DNA from: Noviherbaspirillum sp.
Lineage (GTDB): Bacteria > Pseudomonadota > Gammaproteobacteria > Burkholderiales > Burkholderiaceae
Length of the DNA: 8,438 nt
Reading direction: 5' to 3'
Assembly: GCA_028292785.1 (NCBI GenBank)
Contig: JAQGLQ010000530.1
Location: forward strand, 1 to 8,438
Shown: piece by piece, positions 1-7,174 of the stretch
How the letters are laid out: each line of letters begins with the position of its first letter
Numbering within the stretch: the stretch's first letter is position 1
Notes under the pieces: model-generated
The model's input: the letters and a program-made list of their open reading frames with translations, nothing else
Databases searched by the model: none
What the model was told of the DNA's origin: nothing
Translations under genes and position numbers: made by a program

Positions 1-953
1 CGCGCATCCGCTCTGGCATCGAGCAATTGCGTGCGCATTTCAGTCAGCCACGAAGTCGCCGGCATGCGCACGCCCCGCGAAGCGAACCAAAAGCGCAGCA
101 CATTATCGATTCGATCGGGGCCAAGCCGGCGCAGACGATCGATGGCAATGCATTCGCCCTCCTGGCAAAGCGCGAGGTCCTGCGCCGCCAGTTCGTTGAG
201 AAGGCGCTGCGCGGCTCGCGCGTGCTGCGCGGTGCGTGCGATACGCTGATGAAAGCCGGGAAAGTATTCCTCCAGGGCAGGCATCACGCGATGACGCAAC
301 GCATTGCGCATGTATCGCGGATCGGCATTGGATTCGTCCTCGACGAAGTCGATATGCTCGGCTTCGGCAAAGCTTTCGAGTTCCGCTCGTGTAAGGGCCA
401 GCAGCGGACGAGCCATCCTCAGCGTTGCATCGCCCAGCAGATCGGGAGCGCTATTCGCGAACTCCATACCGCCGAGTCCTGCCACGCCCGAGCCGCGCAG
501 CAACTGCAGGAGTACGGTTTCCGCCTGATCGTCGTGGTGATGTGCGGTCAGCAGCAACGTCGCTCCGTGTTTCCGACAGAGTTCGCCAAGTGCCGCATAA
601 CGGCCGAGACGAGCCGCCTCTTCCACGCCGGAGACCTCCCTCTTCGAAAGCGTGATGCGGCGCGCCTCGAATGCGACTCCGAGCCGTTGACACTCGCGTT
701 CGCAATGCGCAAGCCAGTCGTCGGCGTTGGGACTGATGCCGTGATGGATATGAAAGGCGAATAGAGGAATGCCTCTGCGCATCGCGTAATCGCGCATCAG
801 GTGCAGCAGCACCGACGAGTCGAGGCCGCCGCTATAGGCGACCGCGATGGCGCCCGGCTTACGCTGAGCCGGAGCGGAAATGCAAACGCGCGCCAGAATC
901 TCTTCCAGCGCGCGTTCGAAAGCGTCGTTCACCGACGCTGCCTGCTTATTCAT
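1..953 (-). CDS. tilS: tRNA(Ile)-lysidine synthetase TilS, C-terminus cut off by window edge
   Basis: TilS uses ATP and lysine to convert cytidine 34 of the CAU-anticodon tRNA-Ile to lysidine in the cytoplasm, which makes this tRNA read AUA as isoleucine. The frame is open from the ATG at 953 to the window edge, about 317 codons; E. coli TilS has about 430 residues, so the C-terminal domain lies mostly outside. Visible motifs are the N-type ATP pyrophosphatase P-loop SGGLDSS (residues 41-47), HIHHGISPNADDW (about 68-80), the TAHHHDDQAET segment (about 136-146), RPLLALTRAEL, and DESNADPRYMRN (about residue 215), all in the expected order. The start lies 20 bases after the accA stop with no clear Shine-Dalgarno sequence, so translation is probably coupled to accA as the last visible gene of the cysS-alkA-accA-tilS unit. 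The family assignment is secure; the exact start is likely but not proven. Confidence 0.95.
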   Translation of the reverse strand, partial: MNKQAASVNDAFERALEEILARVCISAPAQRKPGAIAVAYSGGLDSSVLLHLMRDYAMRRGIPLFAFHIHHGISPNADDWLAHCERECQRLGVAFEARRITLSKREVSGVEEAARLGRYAALGELCRKHGATLLLTAHHHDDQAETVLLQLLRGSGVAGLGGMEFANSAPDLLGDATLRMARPLLALTRAELESFAEAEHIDFVEDESNADPRYMRNALRHRVMPALEEYFPGFHQRIARTAQHARAAQRLLNELAAQDLALCQEGECIAIDRLRRLGPDRIDNVLRFWFASRGVRMPATSWLTEMRTQLLDARADA

Positions 954-973
954 ACCCGTTCATACCAGTGTTT

Positions 974-1948
974 TCACTCAGGCGAAGAGATTTCCTTGAA
1001 TTTGCCGTAGGCCATCAGTTTTTCAAAACGCGCCGTCAGCAAGTCATTGGTCTTGATTCCCTGGAATTGGCGCAGCGTATCGGCAAGCGCCCGCTTGAGC
1101 AATACCGCCATCTGCTTCGGGTCGCGATGCGCGCCGCCGAGCGGTTCCTGGACAATCTTGTCGATCAGGTTGAGCGCTTTCAGGCGATGGGCGGTGAGTG
1201 CCAGCGCGTCGGCCGCGTCGGCCGCGCGTTCCGACGTCTTCCACAGAATCGAAGCGCAGCCTTCGGGCGAAATCACCGAGTAAGTAGCGTATTGCAGCAT
1301 CAGGACGGCATCGCCGACGGCAATGGCGAGCGCGCCGCCGGAACCGCCCTCGCCGATGATCGTCGCGATCAGCGGCACCTTGAGCTCGGCCATGATGAAC
1401 AAGTTGTGGCCGATCGCTTCAGATTGGCCGCGTTCTTCCGCGTCGATGCCGGGGAATGCACCGGGCGTATCGACAAAAGTGAAAATCGGCAGGCCGAACT
1501 TTTCCGCCAGTTTCATCAGGCGCATCGCCTTGCGGTAGCCCTCCGGTTTGGGCATGCCGAAGTTGCGCATTGCGCGCTCCTTGGTGTCGCGGCCTTTCTG
1601 ATGCCCTATCACCATGCAGGACTGGCCGTTGAAACGCGCCAGGCCGCCGACGATCGACAAATCATCCGCATAGTTGCGGTCGCCATGCAATTCGTGGAAG
1701 TCGGTGAAAATTTCGTTGACGTAGTCCAGCGTGTAGGGACGCTGCGGATGGCGGGCGATCTGCGATACCTGCCACGGCGTCAGCTTCGCGTAGATGTCTT
1801 TCGTCAACTGCTGGCTTTTCTTTGAAAGCCTATCGATCTCTTCAGAAATATCGACGGCGGAGTCGTCTTGCACAAATCGCAACTGTTCGATCTTGCCTTC
1901 CAGTTCCGCGATGGGTTGCTCGAAACCGAGAAAAGTCGTTTTAGCCAT
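974..1948 (-). CDS. accA: Acetyl-CoA carboxylase carboxyltransferase subunit alpha
   Basis: AccA pairs with AccD to form the carboxyltransferase that moves the carboxyl group from biotinylated AccB to acetyl-CoA, giving malonyl-CoA for fatty acid synthesis in the cytoplasm. The protein is 324 residues (E. coli: 319) and begins [13 protein letters not shown]. It contains the family segments HELHGDR (about 85-91), [11 protein letters not shown] (about 115-125), [10 protein letters not shown] (158-167), [10 protein letters not shown] (199-208) and [13 protein letters not shown] (224-236). The two glycine-rich stretches form the crotonase-like CoA and oxyanion pocket. The frame extends upstream, but the ATG at 1948 is chosen because the typical AccA N-terminus starts there and a perfect AGGAGG lies just before it. 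It sits 38 bases after alkA and 20 bases before tilS. accD is not in the window. Confidence 0.97.
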   Translation of the reverse strand: MAKTTFLGFEQPIAELEGKIEQLRFVQDDSAVDISEEIDRLSKKSQQLTKDIYAKLTPWQVSQIARHPQRPYTLDYVNEIFTDFHELHGDRNYADDLSIVGGLARFNGQSCMVIGHQKGRDTKERAMRNFGMPKPEGYRKAMRLMKLAEKFGLPIFTFVDTPGAFPGIDAEERGQSEAIGHNLFIMAELKVPLIATIIGEGGSGGALAIAVGDAVLMLQYATYSVISPEGCASILWKTSERAADAADALALTAHRLKALNLIDKIVQEPLGGAHRDPKQMAVLLKRALADTLRQFQGIKTNDLLTARFEKLMAYGKFKEISSPE

Positions 1949-1952
1949 TATG

Positions 1953-1958
1953 CCTCCT
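1953..1958 (-). promoter_or_regulatory. Strong Shine-Dalgarno sequence of accA
   Basis: On the minus strand AGGAGG lies four bases before the ATG at 1948. It is the strongest ribosome binding site in the window. It fixes the accA start against an upstream in-frame ATG at 2056 that would run into alkA, and it may let accA be translated more strongly than its operon neighbours. Confidence 0.85.
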
Positions 1959-1986
1959 GTTATCTCCACATCGAGATAATGTTGAT

Positions 1987-2643
1987 TCAGTATTGTACCG
2001 GGACCGCGGCCGCATCGAGGCTGCGCCACAGATACCATGTCGCCACGGTTCGCCACGGCTCCCAGTTGGCCGCGACCTCGCGCGCATCGCTACGCGAGAC
2101 GGGCTCGCCGGAAAAATAATTGATGCTGATACCTCTGAGCAGACCGACATCGTCCAGAGGCAAAATATTTGGTCTGAGCAGATTGAAGATCAAGAACATT
2201 TCGGCAGTCCAGCGGCCTATGCCGCGGATATGGACAAGTTCGGCGATGACGTCTTCATCGGCCATCTCTTCCCATTTTTCCACATGGACGCGCTTGGCTT
2301 TGAAGTGCTCAGCCAGGTCGACAATATACTCGGCCTTGCGCTTGGACAGGCCGCACAATGCGAGATTGTCATTGCCGGCTTTCAGGATCTGCGCCGGCGT
2401 GCATTTCGGGCAAAGCTCCAGCAGACGCTGCCATATGCTCTCCGCCGCTTTTACCGAAATCTGCTGCGCAATGATCGAGCGCGCCAGTGTGGTGAATGGC
2501 TCGCCGCGCCCGACGAGATGAAGATCGCCAAATTGCGGAATAAGCTTGCGCATGATCCGGTCCCGCTTCATCAGCTCATCCTTGGCGTCCTGCCAGTACG
2601 CAGGAACGCCGACCGCTGCCGCGGCTTGCTTGGACATCGCCAT
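1987..2643 (-). CDS. alkA: DNA-3-methyladenine glycosylase II (AlkA type, HhH-GPD superfamily)
   Basis: This enzyme excises alkylated purines such as 3-methyladenine, leaving an abasic site for base excision repair. The 218-residue protein carries SIIAQQIS (about 57-64), a helix-hairpin-helix with core [12 protein letters not shown] (about 139-150), and LPLDDVGL (161-168), where the second Asp (about D165) matches the catalytic aspartate of AlkA. There is no C-terminal four-cysteine iron-sulfur motif, which argues against endonuclease III or MutY. It is shorter than E. coli AlkA (about 282) because the N-terminal AlkA domain is absent, as in compact Mag-type enzymes. The ATG at 2643 is chosen because GAAGGG lies about nine bases upstream; an ATG at 2637 is an alternative. 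It starts 4 bases after the cysS stop, so the two are co-transcribed. Nothing here suggests Ada-type control. Confidence 0.9.
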   Translation of the reverse strand: MAMSKQAAAAVGVPAYWQDAKDELMKRDRIMRKLIPQFGDLHLVGRGEPFTTLARSIIAQQISVKAAESIWQRLLELCPKCTPAQILKAGNDNLALCGLSKRKAEYIVDLAEHFKAKRVHVEKWEEMADEDVIAELVHIRGIGRWTAEMFLIFNLLRPNILPLDDVGLLRGISINYFSGEPVSRSDAREVAANWEPWRTVATWYLWRSLDAAAVPVQY

Positions 2644-2647
2644 CGGC

Positions 2648-4036
2648 CTATGCCCTTCGCCATTCGGTGATGCCGCCGGGTTTATCCTCGAGGACGATGC
2701 CGTTCGCCAGCAGCTCGGCGCGGATGCGATCTGCCTCGGCAAAATTCTTCGACTTCTTGGCCGTAGCGCGCGCCGCTATCGCTGCCTCGATAGCGGCTTC
2801 GTCCTGACCACCCTGCTCCCCGCCCGCTTGCAGGAATTCCTGCGGGGCGCGCTGTAACAGGCCGAGCGTCGCCGCCAGGCCTTTCAGCTGGCGGGCAAGC
2901 GATGCGGAACGGGTCTTGTTGATTTCGTTCGCGAGTTCGAACAATACGGAAATCGCAACAGGCGTATTGAAGTCGTCGTTCATCGCGTCCGCGAAGCGCA
3001 CCGCGTACTGTTCCGTCATATCGAGCGGTGCCCCGTGGGGAGTGACCTCTTTCAATGCCGTGTAGAGACGGGCCAGCGCATGCCGGGCATCGTCGAGATG
3101 CGCGTCGGAATAATTCAGCGGGCTGCGATAGTGAGCGCGCAGAATGAAGAAGCGCACGACCTCCGGATCGTATTTTTCGAGCACGTCGCGGATCGTGAAA
3201 AAATTGCCGAGCGACTTCGACATCTTTTCGTTATCGACGCGGACGAAACCATTGTGCATCCAGTAATTGACGAAGGTGTGCCCATAGGCACCTTCGGATT
3301 GCGCGATTTCGTTCTCGTGATGGGGAAATTGCAGATCCTGTCCGCCGCCGTGGATATCGAACTGCTCGCCCAGCAATTCGCAAGCCATTGCCGAACATTC
3401 GATATGCCATCCCGGGCGGCCCTTGCCCCAGCGCGAGTCCCACTTCACTTCCTCGGGTTCGGATTCCTTCGACGCTTTCCATAAAACAAAGTCGAGCGGA
3501 TCGCGTTTGCCGGTATTCAGTTCGACTCGCTCGCCGGCGCGCAAATCGTCGAGCGACTTGCCGGACAACTTCCCATAGCCCTCGAAGTCGCGCACGGAAT
3601 AATTCACGTCGCCGTCGGTGGCCTTGTATGCGAGGCCATTCGCTTCGAGCTTTTCGATGAGCCCTAGCATGTGAGGGACGTAGGCCGTTGCGCGCGGCTC
3701 ATGATCCGGTTTCTGCACGCCGAGCGCGTCGGCGTCCGCATCCATCGCCGTGATGAAGCGTTGCGTCAACTGCGAAATCGACTCGCCGTTTTCAACCGCA
3801 CGCTTGATGATCTTGTCATCGATATCGGTAATGTTGCGCACATAGTTGACTTCATAGCCCGACGCGCGCAGCCAGCGCTGCACCATGTCGAACACCACCA
3901 TCACGCGTGCATGCCCCACATGACAATAGTCGTACACCGTCATGCCGCATACGTACATGCGAACCTTGCCCGGCTGCATAGGCACGAAGGTTTGCTTTTC
4001 ACGCGTGAGCGTGTTGAAGATTTTCACAACAGTCAT
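2648..4036 (-). CDS. cysS: Cysteinyl-tRNA synthetase
   Basis: CysRS activates cysteine with ATP and charges tRNA-Cys in the cytoplasm. The protein is 462 residues (E. coli: 461), a class I synthetase. The HIGH signature appears as HVGH (39-42) and the KMSKS loop is intact at 271-275. The four ligands of the zinc that recognises the cysteine thiol can be aligned with E. coli: C30, C214, H239 (in PHHENE) and E243, with the E. coli spacing between the last three. The C-terminal part, with [17 protein letters not shown] and a terminal EW, is the usual anticodon-binding end. The ATG at 4036 gives the standard N-terminus, although no strong Shine-Dalgarno is visible. As the first gene of the block it is probably transcribed from the intergenic region at 4037-4434, with alkA, accA and tilS following. 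Confidence 0.98.
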   Translation of the reverse strand: MTVVKIFNTLTREKQTFVPMQPGKVRMYVCGMTVYDYCHVGHARVMVVFDMVQRWLRASGYEVNYVRNITDIDDKIIKRAVENGESISQLTQRFITAMDADADALGVQKPDHEPRATAYVPHMLGLIEKLEANGLAYKATDGDVNYSVRDFEGYGKLSGKSLDDLRAGERVELNTGKRDPLDFVLWKASKESEPEEVKWDSRWGKGRPGWHIECSAMACELLGEQFDIHGGGQDLQFPHHENEIAQSEGAYGHTFVNYWMHNGFVRVDNEKMSKSLGNFFTIRDVLEKYDPEVVRFFILRAHYRSPLNYSDAHLDDARHALARLYTALKEVTPHGAPLDMTEQYAVRFADAMNDDFNTPVAISVLFELANEINKTRSASLARQLKGLAATLGLLQRAPQEFLQAGGEQGGQDEAAIEAAIAARATAKKSKNFAEADRIRAELLANGIVLEDKPGGITEWRRA

Positions 4037-4158
4037 TCGGCGGTTATCCGTTTCGGCGTTAACAAAGTTCGGTATTGGTTATATCCGGCCGCGCTATGAA
4101 TGCGTAGCGAGTGATGTAACGCAACAGGGGCGCCGAAACCCTCTTGAAGTGCTTAGTT

Positions 4159-4167
4159 TGATAAAAT
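4159..4167 (+). promoter_or_regulatory. Candidate extended -10 promoter for ppiA-ppiB-lpxH
   Basis: The sequence TGATAAAAT fits the extended -10 pattern TG-N-TAtAAT with TAAAAT as the hexamer. No good -35 lies at 16-18 bases, which extended -10 promoters can tolerate. Transcription would start near 4174 and leave a leader of about 260 bases before ppiA. The assignment rests on motif reading only. Confidence 0.4.
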
Positions 4168-4182
4168 GCACGTTTTCGCCGC

Positions 4183-4191
4183 AGTATAACA
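4183..4191 (-). promoter_or_regulatory. Candidate extended -10 promoter for cysS-alkA-accA-tilS
   Basis: Read leftward, the sequence TGTTATACT matches the extended -10 TG-N-TATAAT with one mismatch. Transcription would start near 4176 and give a leader of about 140 bases before cysS. No convincing -35 is visible. It lies face to face with the rightward candidate, so polymerase could hardly occupy both at once. Confidence 0.45.
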
Positions 4192-4422
4192 TTGATGAAT
4201 TCGCCCTCTTTGCCGCATCCGCGCGAAGCTGGTAGCAGGATGTCCGGTTCGAACAACATGAATATCGAGGGACCGCGCCTGCCGGACGTCCGACCAGGTA
4301 TTCCGCCCGCTTCAAACAAGGCTACGTCAACGTCGTTTTACCTTATTCCTGTTGCCGGGCGTGAGATGCGTTCCTGCGCGGGACAAGGAAGATACACAAT
4401 CGAAAATAGTCTGTAAAGAGTT

Positions 4423-4427
4423 GAGGA
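4423..4427 (+). promoter_or_regulatory. Ribosome binding site of ppiA
   Basis: GAGGA lies about eight bases before the ATG at 4435. It supports that start, which places a proper signal peptide at the N-terminus. Confidence 0.75.
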
Positions 4428-4434
4428 AACCGCC

Positions 4435-5013
4435 ATGCCACACCCACGCCGCACTTTTGTTCACTTGCTAACAGTCCTTGGTCTGACTCTGTCCATTCCG
4501 GCTGCATACGCCGCGGATAACCCGCAGGTCACGCTGAAGACCAACATGGGCAACATCGTCATGGAACTCTATCCGGAGAAAGCTCCGAAGACCGTCGAGA
4601 ACTTTCTGAAGTATGTCAAAAGCGGCCACTATAGCGGCACGATCTTCCATCGGGTGATTCCGGACTTCATGGTGCAGGGCGGCGGGTTCGACAAGGACAT
4701 GAAGCAAAAGCCCACAAGCGGCACGGTCGAGAACGAAGCGAAGAACGGGCTGAAGAACGACCCCTACACCGTTGCGATGGCGCGCACCTCCGACCCCCAT
4801 TCGGCCTCCGCCCAGTTTTTCATCAATGTAAAAGAAAACAACTTTTTGAATTATCCGGGCCGCGACGGATGGGGCTACACCGTGTTCGGAAAGGTTATTC
4901 AGGGAACAGAGGTGATCAACAAAATGAAATCGGTGGAAACGACGAACAGCGGCATGCATCAGAACGTTCCAACCAAACCGATCGTGATCGAATCCGCATC
5001 GATCACAAAATAA
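4435..5013 (+). CDS. ppiA: Exported peptidyl-prolyl cis-trans isomerase, cyclophilin type
   Basis: Cyclophilins catalyse cis-trans isomerisation of Xaa-Pro bonds during folding. This 192-residue protein has a clear signal peptide: a basic start (HPRR), a hydrophobic core (about 8-21) and a likely cleavage after AYA at residue 26, so it should act in the periplasm. The cyclophilin domain spans about 32-192, with FHRVI (R73 equivalent to the catalytic arginine), FMVQGGGF (78-85) and SASAQFFIN (123-131). The tail has GWGYTVFGKV and GMHQNVP. These are, from memory, more like E. coli PpiB than E. coli PpiA, whose tail reads FGYAVFGKV. The domain is about 69% identical to the next gene by hand alignment without gaps, so the pair looks like a tandem duplication in which one copy gained a signal peptide. 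The symbol follows location rather than strict orthology. Confidence 0.93.
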   Translation: MPHPRRTFVHLLTVLGLTLSIPAAYAADNPQVTLKTNMGNIVMELYPEKAPKTVENFLKYVKSGHYSGTIFHRVIPDFMVQGGGFDKDMKQKPTSGTVENEAKNGLKNDPYTVAMARTSDPHSASAQFFINVKENNFLNYPGRDGWGYTVFGKVIQGTEVINKMKSVETTNSGMHQNVPTKPIVIESASITK

Positions 5014-5022
5014 GGGACAAGG

Positions 5023-5057
5023 GCGCGGCGCGCACCATGCGGTTTCGCATGCCGCGC
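5023..5057 (+). other. Potential stem-loop in the ppiA-ppiB spacer
   Basis: ATGCG (5037-5041) and CGCAT (5046-5050) form a perfect five-pair stem around the loop GTTT. Directly stacked outside it, GCGCGGC (5023-5029) pairs with GCCGCGC (5051-5057), leaving a seven-base bulge (5030-5036) on the left. No T-run follows, so it is not a typical intrinsic terminator. It could be a processing or RNA-stabilising element, or a chance product of GC-rich sequence. Confidence 0.4.
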
Positions 5058-5117
5058 TTCCGCGATTGTTCATCAGCAAATCCAGCCGCACCCGGTGCGA
5101 CCAACCCACAACACAAC

Positions 5118-5122
5118 AGGAG
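5118..5122 (+). promoter_or_regulatory. Ribosome binding site of ppiB
   Basis: AGGAG lies five bases before the ATG at 5128. This decides the start against an in-frame ATG at 5095 that would add eleven residues not seen in the family. Confidence 0.8.
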
Positions 5123-5127
5123 CTCAC

Positions 5128-5616
5128 ATGGCAGTCCTTCTCACTACCAACCACGGCGCAATCAAGCTTGATCTCGATGCGCAAAAGGCGCCGAAGACCG
5201 TCGAGAATTTTCTCGCCTACGTTAAATCCGGCCACTACGACGGTACGATATTCCACCGTGTGATCGACGGATTCATGATCCAGGGCGGCGGCTTCGAACC
5301 GGGCATGAAACAGAAGCCCACCAATGCGCCCGTCGAAAACGAGGCAAAGAACGGACTGAAAAACGACACCTATACAATCGCCATGGCGCGCACCTCCGAT
5401 CCCCATTCGGCTTCCGCGCAGTTTTTCATCAATCTGAAGAACAATAGCTTTCTCGATTATCCGGGCCAGGATGGATGGGGCTACTGCGTCTTCGGCAAGG
5501 TAGTCGAAGGCAGCGATGTCGTCGAAAAGATCAAGTCGGTGAAAACCACCCGCACCGGCATGCACTCCGATGTGCCGGTCGAAGACGTCGTTATTCAAAA
5601 GGCGGAGATCGTCTAA
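5128..5616 (+). CDS. ppiB: Cytoplasmic peptidyl-prolyl cis-trans isomerase B
   Basis: This is the cytosolic cyclophilin that speeds prolyl isomerisation in folding proteins. At 162 residues (E. coli PpiB: 164) it is a bare cyclophilin domain without a signal peptide. It shows FHRVI with the catalytic arginine at R44, FMIQGGGF (49-56), [17 protein letters not shown] (86-102), [10 protein letters not shown] and GMHSDVP. It lies 114 bases after ppiA and 24 bases before lpxH on the same strand, so probably one transcript. The nucleotide sequence shares identical runs with ppiA, for example a 17-base match around AAGACCGTCGAGAA, but silent differences are frequent elsewhere, so the duplication is not recent. 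Confidence 0.96.
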   Translation: MAVLLTTNHGAIKLDLDAQKAPKTVENFLAYVKSGHYDGTIFHRVIDGFMIQGGGFEPGMKQKPTNAPVENEAKNGLKNDTYTIAMARTSDPHSASAQFFINLKNNSFLDYPGQDGWGYCVFGKVVEGSDVVEKIKSVKTTRTGMHSDVPVEDVVIQKAEIV

Positions 5617-5640
5617 GTCCCGGTCCTCATCCCATTCGCC

Positions 5641-6447
5641 ATGCACGATCCACACTCTCCGAGCCAGCGCATGGCGCGCACAGCGCAATCGAATCCAGTT
5701 GCGCTGTTCGTTTCAGATGTGCACCTCCATCCTTCAATCCCGCGAACCACGCAAGCGTTTCTCGATTTCCTGGAACGGCGAGCGGTCAAGGCGCAACGGC
5801 TCTATCTGCTTGGCGACTTGTTCGAGTACTGGGCTGGCGATGATGACATCCCGGCGCATTTCAACAGGCGCATCGTCGATGCAATCCGGCGGGTCGCGGA
5901 CGCGGGCGTATCCGTATGCTGGATCGGCGGCAATCGCGACTTCCTTGTCGGCCCCGGTTTCGCGCAAGCGAGCGGTGCCACGCTCCTCCCCGATCCATTC
6001 GTCGCCCATCTTGCCGGCCAGCGTATCGCGCTCGCGCACGGTGATGCGCAATGCACCGATGACTTGGCGTACATCGCGTTCCGGACGCAGGTTCGCCAGC
6101 CGGCGTGGCAGGCGAATTTTCTTGCGCAGCCGCTGACGACACGCAAGGCGATCATTGAAGGGATGCGCGCGCAAAGCCGCGAAGAGCAGACAGGAAAACC
6201 CTCCGAGATCATGGACGTCAACGAGGCGGCGATCAGATCGCTGTTCGACACGACCGGCGCATCCATACTGATACACGGACACACGCATCGGCCTGAGACC
6301 CACGGTTATCAAGGCGTCAAAGGAAACCTGACACGCCATGTGCTTCCGGACTGGGACTGCGACACCGAGCCGCCCAGGGGCGGCTGGCTGGAACTCGATT
6401 CCGAGGGTGTTATCCGACGCCTCGGTCTTGATGACATTTACAAGTAG
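5641..6447 (+). CDS. lpxH: UDP-2,3-diacylglucosamine diphosphatase LpxH
   Basis: LpxH hydrolyses UDP-2,3-diacylglucosamine to lipid X plus UMP at the inner face of the cytoplasmic membrane, the fourth step of lipid A synthesis. It is a calcineurin-like metallophosphoesterase. Predicted manganese ligands align with E. coli: D26 and H28 (SDVHL), D59 (LGDLFEYW), N98 (GGNRDF), H133 (HGD), H214 and H216 (GHTHRP). The spacing matches E. coli within one residue throughout. IMDVNEAA is another family segment. From the ATG at 5641 the protein is 268 residues, with about 18 more N-terminal residues than E. coli LpxH (240). An ATG at 5671 would give 258. Neither has a good Shine-Dalgarno, so the start is uncertain and coupling to ppiB, which ends 24 bases upstream, is plausible. 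Its presence indicates a lipopolysaccharide-making Gram-negative cell. Confidence 0.95.
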   Translation: MHDPHSPSQRMARTAQSNPVALFVSDVHLHPSIPRTTQAFLDFLERRAVKAQRLYLLGDLFEYWAGDDDIPAHFNRRIVDAIRRVADAGVSVCWIGGNRDFLVGPGFAQASGATLLPDPFVAHLAGQRIALAHGDAQCTDDLAYIAFRTQVRQPAWQANFLAQPLTTRKAIIEGMRAQSREEQTGKPSEIMDVNEAAIRSLFDTTGASILIHGHTHRPETHGYQGVKGNLTRHVLPDWDCDTEPPRGGWLELDSEGVIRRLGLDDIYK

Positions 6448-6465
6448 GCCTGCTCGCGAAGACGC

Positions 6466-7170
6466 CTAATCGAACTGCCGCCTGAATTCTTCGAACTGTT
6501 TGAGCAACGCGTCAACTTCAGCTCGCAACCGGGCGACCTCTGCTTCGAGTTGCGCCACGCGATCCTGCCTGGGCTCCGCAGCTACCGTAGGCGCAGCGGG
6601 CGCCTCTCGTTGCTCGCCCGCGTCACCCGACAAGAGATGGGCGTAGCGCGCTTCCTTGGTGCCGGGAGCGCGCATGAGACGCGCAACCAGTGGCGGATAT
6701 TTATCGATCAAAAACTGAAGAGCGGTCTCGACCTCGGCAACGCTTGCGAATTCATGCACGCGCCCGCTACGGGCACGAATCTCGCCGGCGGTCTGAACGC
6801 CGCGTAACATGAGCATGGTGAGTACAGCCAGCTTGTCCTGCTCGAGCGACCATTTGATGCGCAGCCTGTGCTCATACTTCGTCACGCGAGCGCCTGCCTG
6901 ACGCACCTCGGCGGCGAATTTTTTTTGCACCAGCCGTTCCACCGTCTCCTGAATCACCGACTCCGGCAATGACATGACCGGATCGCGGCTCGACAGCTGA
7001 TTGCATCCATTGACCAACGCATTCAGGGACAGCGGATAGGAGTCGGGTGTCAGCGCTTCTTTCTCGGCAAGCACCGCGAGTATTCGCACCTCGGTCGGAT
7101 CGAGCATGTTCGCTTCGTCACGATCCTGATTGGCGCCCTGTTCTGCGTCAGAGTCCATGCTCTCGGGCAT
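6466..7170 (-). CDS. yceH: YceH family protein (DUF480), function unknown
   Basis: The protein belongs to the YceH/DUF480 family of tandem winged-helix proteins, whose biological role I do not know to be established. It is 234 residues (E. coli YceH about 215). After a polar N-terminal stretch of about 22 residues, the conserved parts are EVRILAVLAEKEALTPDSYPLSLNALV (first winged helix, about 27-53), CNQLSSRDPVM (56-66), RVTKYEHR (95-102), MLRGVQTAGEIRARSGRVHEF (second module, about 121-141), LARL-like VARLMRAPG and RYAHLLSG. The C-terminus (about 203-230) is a predicted coiled coil with leucine/valine heptads, AQLEAEVARLRAEVDALLKQF, so it probably oligomerises. An ATG at 7107 (213 residues) is an alternative start. 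GGTGGA upstream and a 4-base gap to the cysE stop favour 7170. Winged helices suggest DNA binding, but that is inference. Confidence 0.9.
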   Translation of the reverse strand: MPESMDSDAEQGANQDRDEANMLDPTEVRILAVLAEKEALTPDSYPLSLNALVNGCNQLSSRDPVMSLPESVIQETVERLVQKKFAAEVRQAGARVTKYEHRLRIKWSLEQDKLAVLTMLMLRGVQTAGEIRARSGRVHEFASVAEVETALQFLIDKYPPLVARLMRAPGTKEARYAHLLSGDAGEQREAPAAPTVAAEPRQDRVAQLEAEVARLRAEVDALLKQFEEFRRQFD

Positions 7171-7174
7171 ATTC

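Larger units (their letters stand above)
4037..4434. other. Divergent intergenic region between cysS and ppiA
   Basis: This is the longest stretch without a supported gene. It must hold the promoters for the cysS block (leftward) and the ppiA block (rightward). I see two extended -10 elements facing each other near 4159-4191 and two short perfect palindromes, GTTCGAAC at 4247-4254 and CGGACGTCCG at 4283-4292, which are short enough to occur by chance. A 73-codon plus-strand frame from an ATG at 4195 ends at 4416. A leftward frame from 4319 also exists. Neither has a Shine-Dalgarno sequence or a recognisable family, so I do not call them genes. From memory, some Burkholderiales carry a TPR-protein gene between cysS and ppiA; no TPR-like sequence is visible here. 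Confidence 0.7.

Noticed and set aside
27..764. A 245-codon plus-strand frame opposite tilS
   Set aside because: The minus strand carries all TilS motifs in order through this region; the plus-strand product looks like antisense noise.
968..1825. A 285-codon plus-strand frame opposite accA
   Set aside because: Antisense shadow of a clearly conserved AccA protein in GC-rich coding sequence; its translation is arginine/histidine-rich and matches no family.
1993..2670. A 225-codon plus-strand frame opposite alkA
   Set aside because: alkA is supported by HhH and catalytic Asp motifs; the opposite frame has no family features.
4141..4167. TTGAAG (4144-4149) as a -35 for the rightward -10
   Set aside because: The spacing to TAAAAT is only 12 bases, too short for a sigma-70 promoter; the extended -10 reading is better.
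4241..4260. GGTTCGAAC resembling a tRNA T-loop
   Set aside because: The flanking bases do not form a T-arm stem and no acceptor or anticodon arm is found nearby.
4195..4416. Possible 73-codon gene just before ppiA
   Set aside because: No Shine-Dalgarno, no recognised family, and its start lies within a few bases of the predicted promoter elements. Kept only as part of the intergenic description.
4468..5688. A 406-codon minus-strand frame opposite ppiA and ppiB with an apparent internal repeat
   Set aside because: Its two similar halves are the antisense mirror of the duplicated cyclophilins. It has no recognisable family, and both plus-strand genes are secure.
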